A program made the position numbers and the translations under genes. Positions 21,986 to 31,540 of a DNA stretch of 49,870 bases are shown here, piece after piece. The notes under the pieces are model-generated. The model searched no databases. It was given only the letters and a program-made list of their open reading frames with translations, and had not been told where the DNA came from. Each line of letters starts with the position of its first letter. Positions within the stretch are counted from its first letter, which is position 1. This DNA comes from a bacterium (lineage in GTDB: Bacteria; B130-G9), in contig DATLAJ010000037.1 in NCBI GenBank assembly GCA_035527515.1, positions 1 through 49,870 on the forward strand, given 5' to 3'.

Positions 21986-23767
21986 TTAAGGGGTGAAGCC
22001 TTTGAGGAACTTGCGCCTCGTCGGATGCCGTAGCTTCCTGAGGGCTTTGGCCTCGATCTGGCGAATGCGCTCCCGCGTGACGTTGAACATGATGCCCGCC
22101 TCCTCAAGGGTGTGCTCGTATCCGGTGTCGATGCCCATTCTGAGCATGATTACCATCTCCTCGCGCGGCGTTAGATACTTTCTCAGAAGCTGGTGGGTGA
22201 TCTCCCTGAGGTTCTGACGATCGACCGCGTCGGTCGGGGATATTATCTTCTTATCCTCGATGAAGTCGCCGATGTGGCTGTCCTCCTCCTCGTTGATCGG
22301 GGTCTCCAGCGAGATCGGCTCTTGAGCTATTTTCATGATCTTGCGAATTTTGTCCGGAGGTATCGCGAGCCTCTGTGCGAGCTCATCTGGCGTCGGCTCA
22401 CGGCCAAACTCCTGCACCAAGTAACGAGAAGTGCGAACAATACGGTTGATAGTCTCGATCATGTGGACCGGTATCCTGATCGTTCGAGCCTGGTCCGCCA
22501 TTGCCCTAGTGATTGCCTGGCGTATCCACCACGTAGCATACGTCGAGAACTTGTAGCCACGTTTATACTCGAATTTGTCAACTGCCTTCATCAGCCCAAT
22601 GTTGCCCTCCTGAATCAGGTCGGACAGATGCAATCCGCGGTTGGCATACTTCTTGGCGATACTTACAACCAGCCGAAGATTGGCCTCTGAAAGCTCTCGT
22701 TTGGCCTCCTTGGCGATCTCCTGGCCCATCGCAACCCTGTGCGATACCTGCATCAATGCAGGCAAGGTCATCCCCGACTCGGCCTTGATCTTCTTTATCT
22801 TTCTGCGCCGGTCCTTGATTATGCTGTCTATCTCCCTGAGCTCCTCCAGCGTGAACCCTATTTGTCTCTCTTTACGGTCTCTGTTCTCGACAGCAATGCC
22901 GCGCAGCCTACGTATCGCGTTCCTGATCTCCTGAACCGGCATCCCGCAGTGTTCCTCATATTTGCGAATCTCTTTCTCGCACTCCGTCCACTGGTTCAGA
23001 AGATCGCGTATTTTCTCGGTGATCCTGTTGACGTACTTCGGGTTTAGATTTAGTGACATGAGCTTCTGGATTATCTCGGCAAACAGCTTGCCGGCCCTCT
23101 TGCGGTTATCCCTGGTCGCGGTCGCATCCCGCCTGCAAAGCCGCATCATGCTCAGATAATCCTTGTATCCCGCCTTCACATCGGAGAGTGTGTTAAGAAC
23201 ACGCGCACGATCCTCGTCCTCGTCATAACTCTCCCGATAATCCTCAACTTTGACGATCTCCCGAATGTTGTCCCGCCGCCTCCGGTCAGCCGCAAAACGC
23301 AACAGGTCCTTGATGCCCAACGGGGAAGACACAACGGCCTTGAGAATCCTGGTCTTGCCGATCTCGATCCGCTTGGCGATTCTGACCTCGCCCTCTCTAT
23401 CCAAAAGCGGCACCTTGCCCATGTCCCGAAAGTACATCTTCAACGTGTCGGACACATTAACGGGCGAGTGCTCCTTGGCCGAGTCGTAATGATGTTCATC
23501 CATATCCAACTCGTCATCGGCGTATTCAGGCGCCTCCTCCGGCACAGACTCCTGCACGAGCTGGTCCATCAACTCGTCGGCGCCAGCGTCCACGATCTCG
23601 ATGCCGTGCTGGCTCAACGCCATCATCAGGTCATCCAGCTCCTCGCCAGATACCGGAACGCCAGAAGGCAACTCGTCGCTTATCCACTGGTAGGTAACTA
23701 CCTTGCGACACTTTGCTTTCTTAAGGAGTTCCTCCCGTAACCTAGCCAGACTCGTCTTTGTCACCAT
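21986..23767 (-). CDS. rpoD: Primary sigma factor RpoD (sigma70)
   Basis: A 593-residue group 1 sigma factor. Region 1.1 covers about residues 5-65 ([24 protein letters not shown]), followed by an acidic linker. Region 1.2 contains [22 protein letters not shown] non-conserved insert holds many charged residues. Region 2 has [27 protein letters not shown] and [20 protein letters not shown] (core binding, -10 recognition). Region 3 begins [13 protein letters not shown], and region 4.2 has the [23 protein letters not shown] that reads the -35. Presence of region 1.1 marks it as the housekeeping sigma. Its own promoter at 23873-23901 is near-consensus, as are the other promoters in this window, consistent with sigma70 recognition. 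Confidence 0.97.
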   Translation of the reverse strand: MVTKTSLARLREELLKKAKCRKVVTYQWISDELPSGVPVSGEELDDLMMALSQHGIEIVDAGADELMDQLVQESVPEEAPEYADDELDMDEHHYDSAKEHSPVNVSDTLKMYFRDMGKVPLLDREGEVRIAKRIEIGKTRILKAVVSSPLGIKDLLRFAADRRRRDNIREIVKVEDYRESYDEDEDRARVLNTLSDVKAGYKDYLSMMRLCRRDATATRDNRKRAGKLFAEIIQKLMSLNLNPKYVNRITEKIRDLLNQWTECEKEIRKYEEHCGMPVQEIRNAIRRLRGIAVENRDRKERQIGFTLEELREIDSIIKDRRRKIKKIKAESGMTLPALMQVSHRVAMGQEIAKEAKRELSEANLRLVVSIAKKYANRGLHLSDLIQEGNIGLMKAVDKFEYKRGYKFSTYATWWIRQAITRAMADQARTIRIPVHMIETINRIVRTSRYLVQEFGREPTPDELAQRLAIPPDKIRKIMKIAQEPISLETPINEEEDSHIGDFIEDKKIISPTDAVDRQNLREITHQLLRKYLTPREEMVIMLRMGIDTGYEHTLEEAGIMFNVTRERIRQIEAKALRKLRHPTRRKFLKGFTP

Positions 23768-23872
23768 TTGGGTACCCCTAGAGGAATTGGGATTATTTAC
23801 GCTCTAATTACCGAACAACAATTGCGGGCTATCGCAGTCCAAACCGCTTCTGACATGTCCATGCTATTTCTA

Positions 23873-23901
23873 ACTATATCATCGATCGCGAGATCTGTCA
23901 A
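23873..23901 (-). promoter_or_regulatory. rpoD promoter, near-consensus
   Basis: On the minus strand: TTGACA (23901-23896), a 17-bp spacer and TATAGT (23878-23873). Transcription would start about 100 nt before the rpoD ATG at 23767. The remaining part of the spacer, 23902-24094, shows no gene, tRNA or convincing terminator. Confidence 0.75.
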
Positions 23902-24094
23902 CCAACAAAGCGCAAGATTGACAGAACGCTCCGACAAAATCGGGCCAGTTGCGGGCCGCCTCGCCGTCAATTTGCCGCATACGTGGGCCTTTTGGCCGGG
24001 GAAGCTCTACAAACCGCCGGCGTCCGGGGCTCGCCCTACGCTCGATAGGTCCCGCCAATCCGCACGCAAGCTCCTCGCAGATTCCATACACCCG

Positions 24095-25342
24095 CTAGTG
24101 CGCATAAAGCGGGAAGCCCGACGTGAGCTCCTTGACTTGCTTGCCAACCCGCGCCACGACGCCCTCGTCGCCGCGGCTGTCAAGCACATCGGCAATGAAT
24201 TCTCCCACCTTTTCCATCTCTGGCTCTTTCATCCCGCGTGTTGTGAGCGCCGGCGTTCCGAGCCTGATCCCGCTGGTTATGAACGGGCTTTCCGTCTCGA
24301 ACGGGACCGTGTTCTTGTTACAGGTAATGTTCGCCTTGTCCAGCCACTCCTCCGCATCCTTGCCGGTCATACCCTTCGCGCTCACATCGACCAGCATCAG
24401 GTGCGTGTCCGTGCCCCCAGAAACAAGCCGATACCCCCTATCCATGAGCGTCTTGGCCAGCGACGTCGCGTTCTTCACAACCTGACCGATGTATTCTCTG
24501 TAACTGTCGGTCGCCGCCTCCTTGAGCGCAACCGCTTTCGATGCAATGACGTGCATCAGAGGCCCGCCCTGCACCCCCGGAAATACGCTCCTGTTGATCA
24601 GCTTCCGGTCGGACTTGGTACACAGAATGATCCCACCGCGCGGGCCACGAAGCGTCTTGTGTGTCGTTGTCGTAATGAACTGGCAGTGTGGAACGGGGCT
24701 CGGATGCTCCCCAGCAACAACCAGGCCCGCGATGTGCGCAATGTCCGCCATGACAACGGCGCCGACCTCGTCCGCTATCTCTCTGAACCTGGCGAAATCC
24801 AGTGTCCTCGGATAGGCGCTGCCGCCAACCTCGATCAGCTTCGGCCTGTGCTCGAGTGCCAGCCTCTCGACCTCATCGAAATCGATCTGCTCAGTCTGCC
24901 GATTCACGCCATAGGGAACGACGTTATAGAGCTTCCCGGAGAAATTGACCGGGCTGCCGTGCGTCAGATGCCCGCCGCAGGTGAGCGACAGCCCGAGCAT
25001 TTTGTCGCCCGGCTTCATCACCGCCATGTATACCGCCATGTTCGCCTGAGCGCCTGAATGAGGCTGCACGTTGGCGTAGTCCGCACCAAACAAGCTCATC
25101 GCGCGTGACCTCGCGAGCCGCTCGGCAACATCGACAAACTCGCACCCCCCATAATACCTCTTGCCCGGAATGCCCTCCGCATACTTGTGCGTCATCACAC
25201 AGCTCTGCGCCTGCCGAACAGCCTCGGATACGAAGTTCTCCGACGCGATCAGTTCCAGCTTCTCGAGCTGACGATGCTCCTCGTTCATTATCGCCTCGTA
25301 AATCTCTGGATCGACCTCTTTGACAATCTCCATCGAAAGCAT
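24095..25342 (-). CDS. glyA: Serine hydroxymethyltransferase GlyA
   Basis: A 415-residue PLP enzyme converting serine and tetrahydrofolate to glycine and 5,10-methylene-THF. Family motifs: [11 protein letters not shown] (29-39), [18 protein letters not shown] (54-71), [15 protein letters not shown] (91-105), VGGSAYPRT (172-180), [10 protein letters not shown] (199-208) and the PLP-lysine loop [14 protein letters not shown] with K229. The open frame extends 471 bases upstream into the methyltransferase gene, but the ATG at 25342 with AAGGAG eight bases before it gives the standard length. It follows the methyltransferase by 23 bases and is the last gene of the folE-to-glyA run. Confidence 0.96.
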   Translation of the reverse strand: MLSMEIVKEVDPEIYEAIMNEEHRQLEKLELIASENFVSEAVRQAQSCVMTHKYAEGIPGKRYYGGCEFVDVAERLARSRAMSLFGADYANVQPHSGAQANMAVYMAVMKPGDKMLGLSLTCGGHLTHGSPVNFSGKLYNVVPYGVNRQTEQIDFDEVERLALEHRPKLIEVGGSAYPRTLDFARFREIADEVGAVVMADIAHIAGLVVAGEHPSPVPHCQFITTTTHKTLRGPRGGIILCTKSDRKLINRSVFPGVQGGPLMHVIASKAVALKEAATDSYREYIGQVVKNATSLAKTLMDRGYRLVSGGTDTHLMLVDVSAKGMTGKDAEEWLDKANITCNKNTVPFETESPFITSGIRLGTPALTTRGMKEPEMEKVGEFIADVLDSRGDEGVVARVGKQVKELTSGFPLYAH

Positions 25343-25365
25343 CAGTTGATCTCCTTGTCCTTCAG

Positions 25366-26838
25366 TCAGTTGAATAGATCGCTCGAATTGCAGTCGCTGT
25401 TTGGCTTGGCCTTCGGAGCCTTCTTGAATGTTACATTCACGTGCTTTGATGGGGGGTAGTTGACGCCCTTGCCGCCAATGAGCTCCTCGACCGAGAGGAC
25501 CTGGATGCGGGGATAGCGCTTGTTCCAGCCCGGAGAATGATAAAACTCCGCTCTTGCGGCCTCCCTTTGCATGGGCTTTGTGGGCGGCTGCATGGTTATC
25601 AGGACGCCCATCTCGGCATTCTCGCGTTCCATGACGCCCCTCAGGTCCCGAATGTGCGAAACACCTACGTGGCCCGCCTTCACCGAGAAGATTATCTGCT
25701 TTGTCTCGCGGCCCTTGCCCTCGTCGTGGAAGTAGAGTCGCCCGTCTATCCCCTCGTCCGCTCCTTTCTTCTGCTCCGCAGGCCTTGCCCCTACCAGACC
25801 CAACGCCCACCACTGGAACTGATACGGGTCCTGCTTGGCAAGCTCCATCGCCCCAGAAATGGATACTGGCTCGCCAACGATGTCGTAAGTGTCCTTGATC
25901 TTCTCCCCAAATGTGTCTTGAAGACGATGCTTAATAAGCGTCACTGCCAAGTGCGTTACGTCGATCCCGATCCAGCGCCGATTGAGTTTCTGCGCTACAG
26001 TAATGGTCGTCCCGCAGCCACAGAATGGGTCGAGAACAACGTTACACTCGTTGCTGCTGGCTCTGATAATCCGCTCCAGAAGAGCCTCCGGCTTCTGCGT
26101 AGGATAGCCCAAACGCTCCTTCGCCACAGGATGTACGTATGGGATGTCCCATACATCGTGCATAGCCACGCCTTTGCTTGGGTCACGGTCCATTAGCCGG
26201 GTCTTGTCCTGGATAGCGCGGCCTCCCTCTACTTTGCGTTTGAAGGTAGCAATTGCAGTTTTTTCAGAGAATGGTTGCATTAGTTTGTTGTAAACCCAAG
26301 TCCTGGTCTTACTGTACCAGAGCAAAACGTCATGCATTTTTTGAAAGGTCTTCGAGGCAGCGGTCCACCTCCGGTAATGCCAAACGATCTCATTGCGGAA
26401 ATTACGTGTGAATACCGCATCCATGAGCAGCTTCAGGTAGTGGCTTGCCGTGGGGTCGCAGTGCAAATAAATGCTGCCGGTCGGTTTCAGAACCCGATTT
26501 AGCTCCACCAGTCGCGGCGCCATAATGGCGAGGTAGGCCATCATGTCGTTATGGCCGAGCAGCTTTCGGAAGGCCTGCATCGCCTCAGAGACCTTTCCCC
26601 CCGCCTCGACAATGTCCTGATAAGATTCTGCCGCCTCCTCGCCCCAGAACCAGGTGTCATCAAACGCCTTGATCTGAGCCCTCGAGCGAGCCCCATTTCT
26701 CTCGGCGAACAAGACATTGTAATCCTGGTTGCTCTTGAAGGGTGGATCGAGGTAGATGAGATCGACCGACTCATCCTTGATGTGTAGCCTTAAGACCTCC
26801 AGGTTATCTCCGTAGTAAAGGATGTTCTTGTCGGACAT
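25366..26838 (-). CDS. Beta-class DNA methyltransferase with C-terminal restriction-like domain
   Basis: A 490-residue fusion. Motif IV DPPF (31-34) precedes the SAM-binding [10 protein letters not shown] (about 262-271), the order of beta-class N6-adenine/N4-cytosine methyltransferases, with the target-recognition region between (about 150-240). Residues from about 350 form a PD-(D/E)xK-like domain: [12 protein letters not shown], then [20 protein letters not shown] and [14 protein letters not shown]. The expected catalytic acid before K is Ser in FSVKAG, so it may be a degenerate nuclease used for binding. The ATG at 26838 follows GAGG. It sits between rpiB and glyA, genes that are neighbours in Firmicutes. 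Two lines read in its recognition part have 24 and 26 GC of 60, lower than flanking genes, hinting at transfer. Confidence 0.88.
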   Translation of the reverse strand: MSDKNILYYGDNLEVLRLHIKDESVDLIYLDPPFKSNQDYNVLFAERNGARSRAQIKAFDDTWFWGEEAAESYQDIVEAGGKVSEAMQAFRKLLGHNDMMAYLAIMAPRLVELNRVLKPTGSIYLHCDPTASHYLKLLMDAVFTRNFRNEIVWHYRRWTAASKTFQKMHDVLLWYSKTRTWVYNKLMQPFSEKTAIATFKRKVEGGRAIQDKTRLMDRDPSKGVAMHDVWDIPYVHPVAKERLGYPTQKPEALLERIIRASSNECNVVLDPFCGCGTTITVAQKLNRRWIGIDVTHLAVTLIKHRLQDTFGEKIKDTYDIVGEPVSISGAMELAKQDPYQFQWWALGLVGARPAEQKKGADEGIDGRLYFHDEGKGRETKQIIFSVKAGHVGVSHIRDLRGVMERENAEMGVLITMQPPTKPMQREAARAEFYHSPGWNKRYPRIQVLSVEELIGGKGVNYPPSKHVNVTFKKAPKAKPNSDCNSSDLFN

Positions 26839-26919
26839 TACTTGGCCTCAATCATTCATCGATCACGAACAAACCGTTATCGATACGACCCGCCCCGGCG
26901 ACATGAATGGCCCCGGCAT

Positions 26920-27369
26920 TTAGATAAGGCTGTTCTCAATCTTCTTGATTCTATCCAGACGGCGGCTGTACTTGCCGCCCTCGAAGTCGGTCGTCAGCCA
27001 CACATCCACTATGGCCTTTGCTACCTCATCGCTTATGACACCGGCGCCGAGGCACAACACGTTTGAATCGATGTGCGCCCTGGACATTCGGGCCATGAAC
27101 TCGTTCGTGCAAAGCGCGGCATATATCCCCTTGAACTTGTTGGCTGCAATTGACATACATACGCCTATGCCACAGAGCAGTATGCCCCGTTTGACCTCGC
27201 CCTGGACAATCGCTTTGCAGAGCTTCTCAGCATATTCGGGATAGTCCACCTCAGCGCTGCTATCCGCGCCGAGGTCCATAACCTCATAACCCGATTTCGT
27301 CAGATGTTCGCACAACACACGCTTCATACTGAATCCGGCGTGATCGGACGCAATCGCCACTGGTTCCAT
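26920..27369 (-). CDS. RpiB/LacAB-family isomerase paralogue with altered active site
   Basis: A 149-residue member of the ribose-5-phosphate isomerase B family (IASDHAGFSMKRVL start, VDYPEYAEKLC, SIAANKFKGIYAALCTNEFMARMSR, EGGKYSRR). C66 and H99, the catalytic pair, are kept. But LLCGIGVCMS has Ile68 where active RpiB has Thr (CGTG), and AHIDSN has Ile100 where others have Asn (HND). The gene at 27523-27981 is a canonical copy, and the two share long identical stretches, so this is a tandem duplication that has diverged. It may be inactive, have another sugar phosphate as substrate, or form a mixed oligomer as LacA and LacB do. The ATG at 27369 with AGGAGG is preferred over the TTG one codon earlier. 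Confidence 0.85.
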   Translation of the reverse strand: MEPVAIASDHAGFSMKRVLCEHLTKSGYEVMDLGADSSAEVDYPEYAEKLCKAIVQGEVKRGILLCGIGVCMSIAANKFKGIYAALCTNEFMARMSRAHIDSNVLCLGAGVISDEVAKAIVDVWLTTDFEGGKYSRRLDRIKKIENSLI

Positions 27370-27522
27370 CAAGACGCCTCCTTCTGCCCAAGTCTGTTCC
27401 TAATCTAATAATGCTCTCCATCGAGCGCATCCATTGTCCTACTTATGCCTGTTGTATTGTGCGCACAACCCCACTGCTGCGGGCAAACGGTTCGCCTGCG
27501 CAGATGCCCTGCCGGCGACGCA

Positions 27523-27981
27523 TCATTCCGCAATGTTCTCCCCCTCTATCACCCTGATTTCCCCTGTCCTGCGAGAGTGCCTTCCGCCCCCAAATGCCGT
27601 GTTCAGCCAGACTTCGACGATGCCCTTCGCGACCTCATCCCCCAGCACCCGACCGCCCAAACACAGAACATTCGAATCGTTGTGCTCACGCGACATCCTG
27701 GCCATGAACTCGTTCGTGCAAAGCGCGGCATATATCCCCTTGAACTTGTTTGCCGTAATCGACATGCCGATCCCTGTCCCGCAGACTAGAATGCCTCGTT
27801 CGGCCTGGCCAGCAAGAATCGCCTTGCACAGCCTCTCGGCGAAGTCCGGGTAATCAACCGAGGCAGGGCCTTCAGTGCCCAAATCAAGAACCTCGTAGTC
27901 CAAGGCTCTCAAATGCTCGATCAGCACCCGCTTCAGCTCGACGCCTCCGTGGTCGCTGGCTATCGCAAGTCTAGTTTCCAT
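27523..27981 (-). CDS. rpiB: Ribose-5-phosphate isomerase B
   Basis: A 152-residue RpiB interconverting ribose-5-P and ribulose-5-P in the pentose phosphate pathway. IASDHGGVELKRVL (7-20), VDYPDFAERLC (42-52), the anion-hole loop LVCGTGIGMS with C67 and T69, H100-N101-D102 in REHND, and FGGGRHSRR are all canonical. The ATG at 27981 has GGAG five bases upstream and lies 9 bases after the phosphatase gene, an order matching ywlE-rpiB of Bacillus. The divergent second copy lies 153 bases downstream; that gap holds nothing I can assign. Confidence 0.93.
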   Translation of the reverse strand: METRLAIASDHGGVELKRVLIEHLRALDYEVLDLGTEGPASVDYPDFAERLCKAILAGQAERGILVCGTGIGMSITANKFKGIYAALCTNEFMARMSREHNDSNVLCLGGRVLGDEVAKGIVEVWLNTAFGGGRHSRRTGEIRVIEGENIAE

Positions 27982-27990
27982 AACAACTCC

Positions 27991-28455
27991 CTACTGACCG
28001 AGTTTCACCCTCACCTCATCGATTATCAAGGGCATCGCATCTTTTATGGCCCCGAACACCGCCTCATAAGCCTGTTTTTGAAGCCCATACGGGTCAGGAA
28101 CATCCAACACTAGCATTCTACGCTCGACGGCTGGCAGGATCGAGCTCAACTGCTCCGCGTGTCCCTGGCTCATAGCCACGACTATGCTTGCATCCTCGAG
28201 CATTCTCTTATTCACCTGTCTTGACACGTGATGTGAGAGATCAAGCCCGTTTTCCGCTGCGACCTCTATCGCCCAATGCGAAGCGCCACGGCCATCCAAA
28301 TCCAACGTCCCAGCAGATTCGGCGACAACACCCTCGGTCCCAAGCACCCTCAGCTCCCTTTCAAGCAACGCGGCCGCAAGTGGGCTCCTACAGATGTTCC
28401 CGCTGCACACGAATAAGACTTTGAACCTACCCCTGTCCGTCTCAGGCAACTTCAA
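27991..28455 (-). CDS. Low-molecular-weight protein-tyrosine phosphatase family
   Basis: A 154-residue LMW-PTP. The P-loop VLFVCSGNICRSP carries C17 and R23 (CX5R), and the general acid is D121 in DVPDPYG. In the Bacillus arginine phosphatase YwlE the loop position after Asn is Thr; here it is Ile (GNICRS), as in classical tyrosine phosphatases, so tyrosine specificity is more likely despite the YwlE-like gene order. The start codon is a TTG lying directly after the folE stop codon. No ATG is available before the conserved P-loop, so the exact start is uncertain. Confidence 0.88.
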   Translation of the reverse strand: MKLPETDRGRFKVLFVCSGNICRSPLAAALLERELRVLGTEGVVAESAGTLDLDGRGASHWAIEVAAENGLDLSHHVSRQVNKRMLEDASIVVAMSQGHAEQLSSILPAVERRMLVLDVPDPYGLQKQAYEAVFGAIKDAMPLIIDEVRVKLGQ

Positions 28456-29013
28456 CTACGCGTTCAGAAGGTTCATGGCCTCAAGGCGCGTCTTTTCCCT
28501 TTTCTGGAACGCGCCCCGAACAGCGGACGTCGTGGCAACGCTTCCTGACTTGGCGACGCCACGCATCGACATGCAAAGATGCTCCGCCTCGATCACGACT
28601 AAGACACCCAGCGGGTTCAGCCCCTGCATGATCATGTCCGCGAACTCGCTAGTGAGGCGCTCCTGCAACTGCAAGCGCTTGCACAGTGTTTCCAAGACGC
28701 GCACAAGCTTTGAAAGCCCAACGATCGCCCCCTCACGGGGGATGTAGGCGACGTGTGCCTTGCCCAGGAACGGCAAGAGATGATGCTCACACACAGAATA
28801 CAACGGGATGTTCTTCACCATCACCATCTCGTCGTGCTTCGTCTGATAGACTTTGCTCAGCAAATCCCTGGGGTCCTGTCCTATGCCCGAGAATATCTCC
28901 TCGCACATCCGCGCCACCCTGTTCGGCGTCCCAACCAGACCCTCTCGCTCGGTGTCCTCGCCAATGCCCTCAAGTATAAGCCGAACGCCCTGCTCTATCT
29001 TCTTGGGGTCCAT
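28456..29013 (-). CDS. folE: GTP cyclohydrolase I FolE
   Basis: A 185-residue zinc enzyme converting GTP to 7,8-dihydroneopterin triphosphate, the first step of folate and also of queuosine/7-deazaguanine synthesis. Zinc ligands C75 and H78 lie in [10 protein letters not shown] and C147 in [38 protein letters not shown] and [11 protein letters not shown] are family hallmarks. The ATG follows GAGGTG. First gene of the minus-strand run ending in glyA. Making a folate precursor beside the folate-dependent GlyA is a natural pairing. Confidence 0.95.
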   Translation of the reverse strand: MDPKKIEQGVRLILEGIGEDTEREGLVGTPNRVARMCEEIFSGIGQDPRDLLSKVYQTKHDEMVMVKNIPLYSVCEHHLLPFLGKAHVAYIPREGAIVGLSKLVRVLETLCKRLQLQERLTSEFADMIMQGLNPLGVLVVIEAEHLCMSMRGVAKSGSVATTSAVRGAFQKREKTRLEAMNLLNA

Positions 29014-29176
29014 TTATCTAGCACCTCTTATCTTTGCACGTCCTCAAACCACAATACTCCACTGACCACAGAAGCAACTGGTCTCACAGGTCAGACAAGA
29101 TAACGCCACCAGCCCCGTCAGTCAATTGCGACCCAGTGTCTGGGCGGCGGCCCATAGGTGCCCACGGCACAGCCAT

Positions 29177-29286
29177 GTAGGGGCGGTTCACGAACCGCCC
29201 TTCGCCCTACGGAGCCCCGATCGGACTAGACCAGGGCGATTCGTGAATCGCCCCTACGGTGCCCGATGTTTTTGGACAGCCTCTAC
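29177..29286 (-). repeat. Composite palindromic dispersed repeat, copy 2
   Basis: The same element as at 1337-1485, in reverse orientation and shorter. On the minus strand: GTAGAGGCTGTCC (29286-29274), the palindrome GTAGGGGCGATTC-AC-GAATCGCCC (29257-29234), TCCGATCGGG in the middle, then GCGAAGGGCGGTTC-GT-GAACCGCCCCTAC (to 29177). In the last palindrome both arms changed together (GGTTC/GAACC instead of GATTC/GAATC), so the pairing is kept. The rest of 29014-29340 holds no gene I can support. Confidence 0.8.
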
Positions 29287-29320
29287 AACTGGCCATGCCA
29301 CCCAGGCCCAGGGTAAGGGA

Positions 29321-29344
29321 GCGGAGGCTCTCCGCCGCCCCTAC
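29321..29344. repeat. Hairpin ending in GCCCCTAC that supplies a stop codon
   Basis: GCGGA (29321-29325) pairs with TCCGC (29331-29335) and is followed by CGCCCCTAC. The final CTA (29341-29343) is read on the minus strand as the TAG stop of the propeller gene, so the repeat end overlaps the coding region. Confidence 0.5.
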
Positions 29345-31452
29345 ATGAATGTGAACGAGGCGCTCGAGATGTCGGTTATCATGTTGAAAGTGCCCTGCTC
29401 GAATATCGCTGTCATCCAGGTGTATTGCCCAGTCGCGAAATCTTCCGGGAAGTCGTAGATGAGCACGAGCACCGTTGGCATCATCGTCCCGGACGGCAGC
29501 ATGCCGCTCATAAACGGCGCCGGCAGGTCCCCGCCAGGATAATAGAAGAGCGTGCCGTCAGGCAGCATACAGGCGATCTGGATGTCGATGTCTATGTCCG
29601 GCCCCGGATTCTCGTAACTTATCGCAACCGTCATCACGTCCCCCGCGTGGTACTCCTCGCTGTCGGTCCCTATCGTTATCGTGGGTCCAGGCGGCTTGAC
29701 GCCCGACTCGCGGCACAAAAGGCCAGCCGGCGTTGCGAACCAGACGTCGCCGTTCGGGGCTATCGAGATGTCGCGTATCTCGTTGACGGGAATGCCGCTG
29801 TCGATGTCCCACATCTTCCACTCGTGGCCGTCGAAGTAGCCCAGGCCGTCGGCCGTGCCCACCCAGACGTTGCCCTGCGCATCGCACTCGATGCAGTTGA
29901 TAGCGTTCGAGGGAAGCCCATCATCGACCGTGTACCGAGCCAGCTCCCCTGAAAAATCCACCAGGGAGACTCCTGTATCCTTGAACCCGAGCCAAAGCGC
30001 GTCGCGGCCTGCGCAGGCCATCGCCGTTACGTTCTGATACTCGGGCAGCCATCTGACAACGCTGTTTCCGAGAAAGGCCGCGACGCCCGAAGGGATGCTG
30101 ACCCAGACCTTGCCGAGCTCGTCGAGGGCGATGGCCTGCGGACTACCCCACGACTCGGTTGGCCAGGACATCCAAGAGGCGCCGTCGTATCGGGCGAGGC
30201 CGTTTAGGGCGCAGACCCAGAGCCTGCGCTCGTAATCGCAGCAGAGGGCCTTGCAGTAGCTGAGCGGTATCCCATCGCTGCCGGCCCTGGAGTAGTTGAT
30301 GAACGTGCCCTGCCACTTCCGCAGCATGCCCTGTTGGCCAAACCAAATCGCGCCTGTCCCGTCGAAAGCGATGTCATAGACGGCGTTGACGCCGTAGGCC
30401 TCCGGGCGGTAAAGGACCTCCCAGTTCGGCGCGTCGTAGTATCCGATTTCGGCCTGTCCACACCCGTAGAAGACCTTGCTTCGCTCATCGACGGCGACGG
30501 AGTGCACGTCGTTGCTCATGACCGTATCGCCGGGAAAGTTCGTCCAGAGGCCGTTCTTGTAGCTCGCTATGCCCTGAGTGGTGCAGATGAACACGGTTCC
30601 GTCCGGGGCGCAGGCGACGCCCATGGTGACGTTCGATTCGAGGCCGGAGTTGAGCGTGTTGAAGGTGGTCCAGCTCTCGCCGTCGAACATGGAGACACCT
30701 GAAGTATAGTCGCCGACCCACACCCGGCCGTCCGGACCTACATCTACAAACATGGGCATATAGCCAGCAAGACCGTCATCGGGCATGTATGAGTGCACCA
30801 GGACGCCATCCTGAAATCGATGCGCCAGGTTCATGTCCGTTATCCATACTTCGCCCGACCCGCCGACGGCCATGTCCGTCGGATCAAGGAGGGGCAAGTC
30901 GTCGAACACCCTCCACACGCCATCTCTGTACCTGGCAAGCCTCCCTCCCTGTCGTGAGACAGCGAACCATCCCGTCCCGTCTTGCTCGAAACATATTTGT
31001 TGTGCATAGAAGCTAGGTACACCTTCTACAGAGCGCCAGATTTCGCCGTCGAAGCGCCAAAGCTCGCCCCACAACGAGCACCACACGCTTCCGTCGGGCG
31101 CCGCGGCAATAGCCCCAATGTTACCCGGGAACTCGTGCCAAGCAACGAAATCCTCAGCTATGCAGAAGACCTTGTTCCACGAGCCGACCCACACCCGGCC
31201 CTGAGTATCGATAGCGAGACCTATCGACCAGGTAGCCGCCTCAACGCGGTAGGTCTTATACTCGCCCGTCGATGGCACGAAGCTAACAACTCCTCCGGGA
31301 CCGGCCCTAAACCATAGGGTCCCGTCAGTGCCCACCTGCGGGTAGCTGACACCCGTAGCGCAGAACGGATTATCATAAAGCACGAAGTCGCCCGCATTGA
31401 CGATGCCGCAGAAGAGAACAACGAAGCAAATGAAAGACAGAAGACTCTTCAT
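29341..31452 (-). CDS. Secreted two-component-regulator-type beta-propeller protein
   Basis: A 703-residue exported protein. The ATG at 31452 with GAGGAG eight bases upstream begins a signal peptide (MKSLLSFICFVVLFCGIVNA); the open frame extends 17 codons further but without a ribosome site. Residues about 25-580 hold many short propeller blades of the type DxxGxVWVGTxxGLxxYDGxxW, as in the sensor parts of hybrid two-component systems (for example VDVGPDGRVWVGDYTSG, IAPNGDVWFATPAGLL), here without any kinase. Residues about 590-703 form a beta-sandwich (ITIGTDSEEYHAGDVMTVAI) resembling the N-terminal module of the protein at 43544-45529. No membrane anchor is seen. Binding partner unknown. 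Confidence 0.85.
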   Translation of the reverse strand: MKSLLSFICFVVLFCGIVNAGDFVLYDNPFCATGVSYPQVGTDGTLWFRAGPGGVVSFVPSTGEYKTYRVEAATWSIGLAIDTQGRVWVGSWNKVFCIAEDFVAWHEFPGNIGAIAAAPDGSVWCSLWGELWRFDGEIWRSVEGVPSFYAQQICFEQDGTGWFAVSRQGGRLARYRDGVWRVFDDLPLLDPTDMAVGGSGEVWITDMNLAHRFQDGVLVHSYMPDDGLAGYMPMFVDVGPDGRVWVGDYTSGVSMFDGESWTTFNTLNSGLESNVTMGVACAPDGTVFICTTQGIASYKNGLWTNFPGDTVMSNDVHSVAVDERSKVFYGCGQAEIGYYDAPNWEVLYRPEAYGVNAVYDIAFDGTGAIWFGQQGMLRKWQGTFINYSRAGSDGIPLSYCKALCCDYERRLWVCALNGLARYDGASWMSWPTESWGSPQAIALDELGKVWVSIPSGVAAFLGNSVVRWLPEYQNVTAMACAGRDALWLGFKDTGVSLVDFSGELARYTVDDGLPSNAINCIECDAQGNVWVGTADGLGYFDGHEWKMWDIDSGIPVNEIRDISIAPNGDVWFATPAGLLCRESGVKPPGPTITIGTDSEEYHAGDVMTVAISYENPGPDIDIDIQIACMLPDGTLFYYPGGDLPAPFMSGMLPSGTMMPTVLVLIYDFPEDFATGQYTWMTAIFEQGTFNMITDISSASFTFM

Positions 31453-31489
31453 TTTCCAACTCCTCTCTTGATTCTTCACAGGATTAAAT

Positions 31490-31513
31490 GGGGGGCCGGA
31501 CACTCCCGGTCCC
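31490..31513 (-). terminator. Terminator-like hairpin between small secreted protein and propeller gene
   Basis: GGGGGCCGG (31490-31498) pairs with CCGGTCCCC (31505-31513), 9 bp with one wobble and a 6-nt loop. On the minus strand it is followed by ATTTAAT, a short T-rich run. It sits in the same relative place as the hairpin at 230-259 in the other secreted-protein pair. Confidence 0.5.
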
Positions 31514-31540
31514 CCAGACCTCTTAAACTACCTCTTCAGC

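Noticed and set aside
24007-24094. tRNA-like or terminator-like stretch (reads as SSVGRAPDAGG in one frame)
   Set aside because: The peptide recalls artefacts near tRNAs, but no cloverleaf, T-loop GTTC or anticodon stem can be formed.
23768-25057. 429-codon plus-strand open frame
   Set aside because: It runs antisense to the rpoD promoter region and glyA, is rich in Arg and His as GC-rich shadows are, and has no ribosome site or recognisable motif.
25343-25813. N-terminal extension of GlyA by 157 codons
   Set aside because: It overlaps the methyltransferase coding region, and the normal GlyA start has a strong ribosome site.
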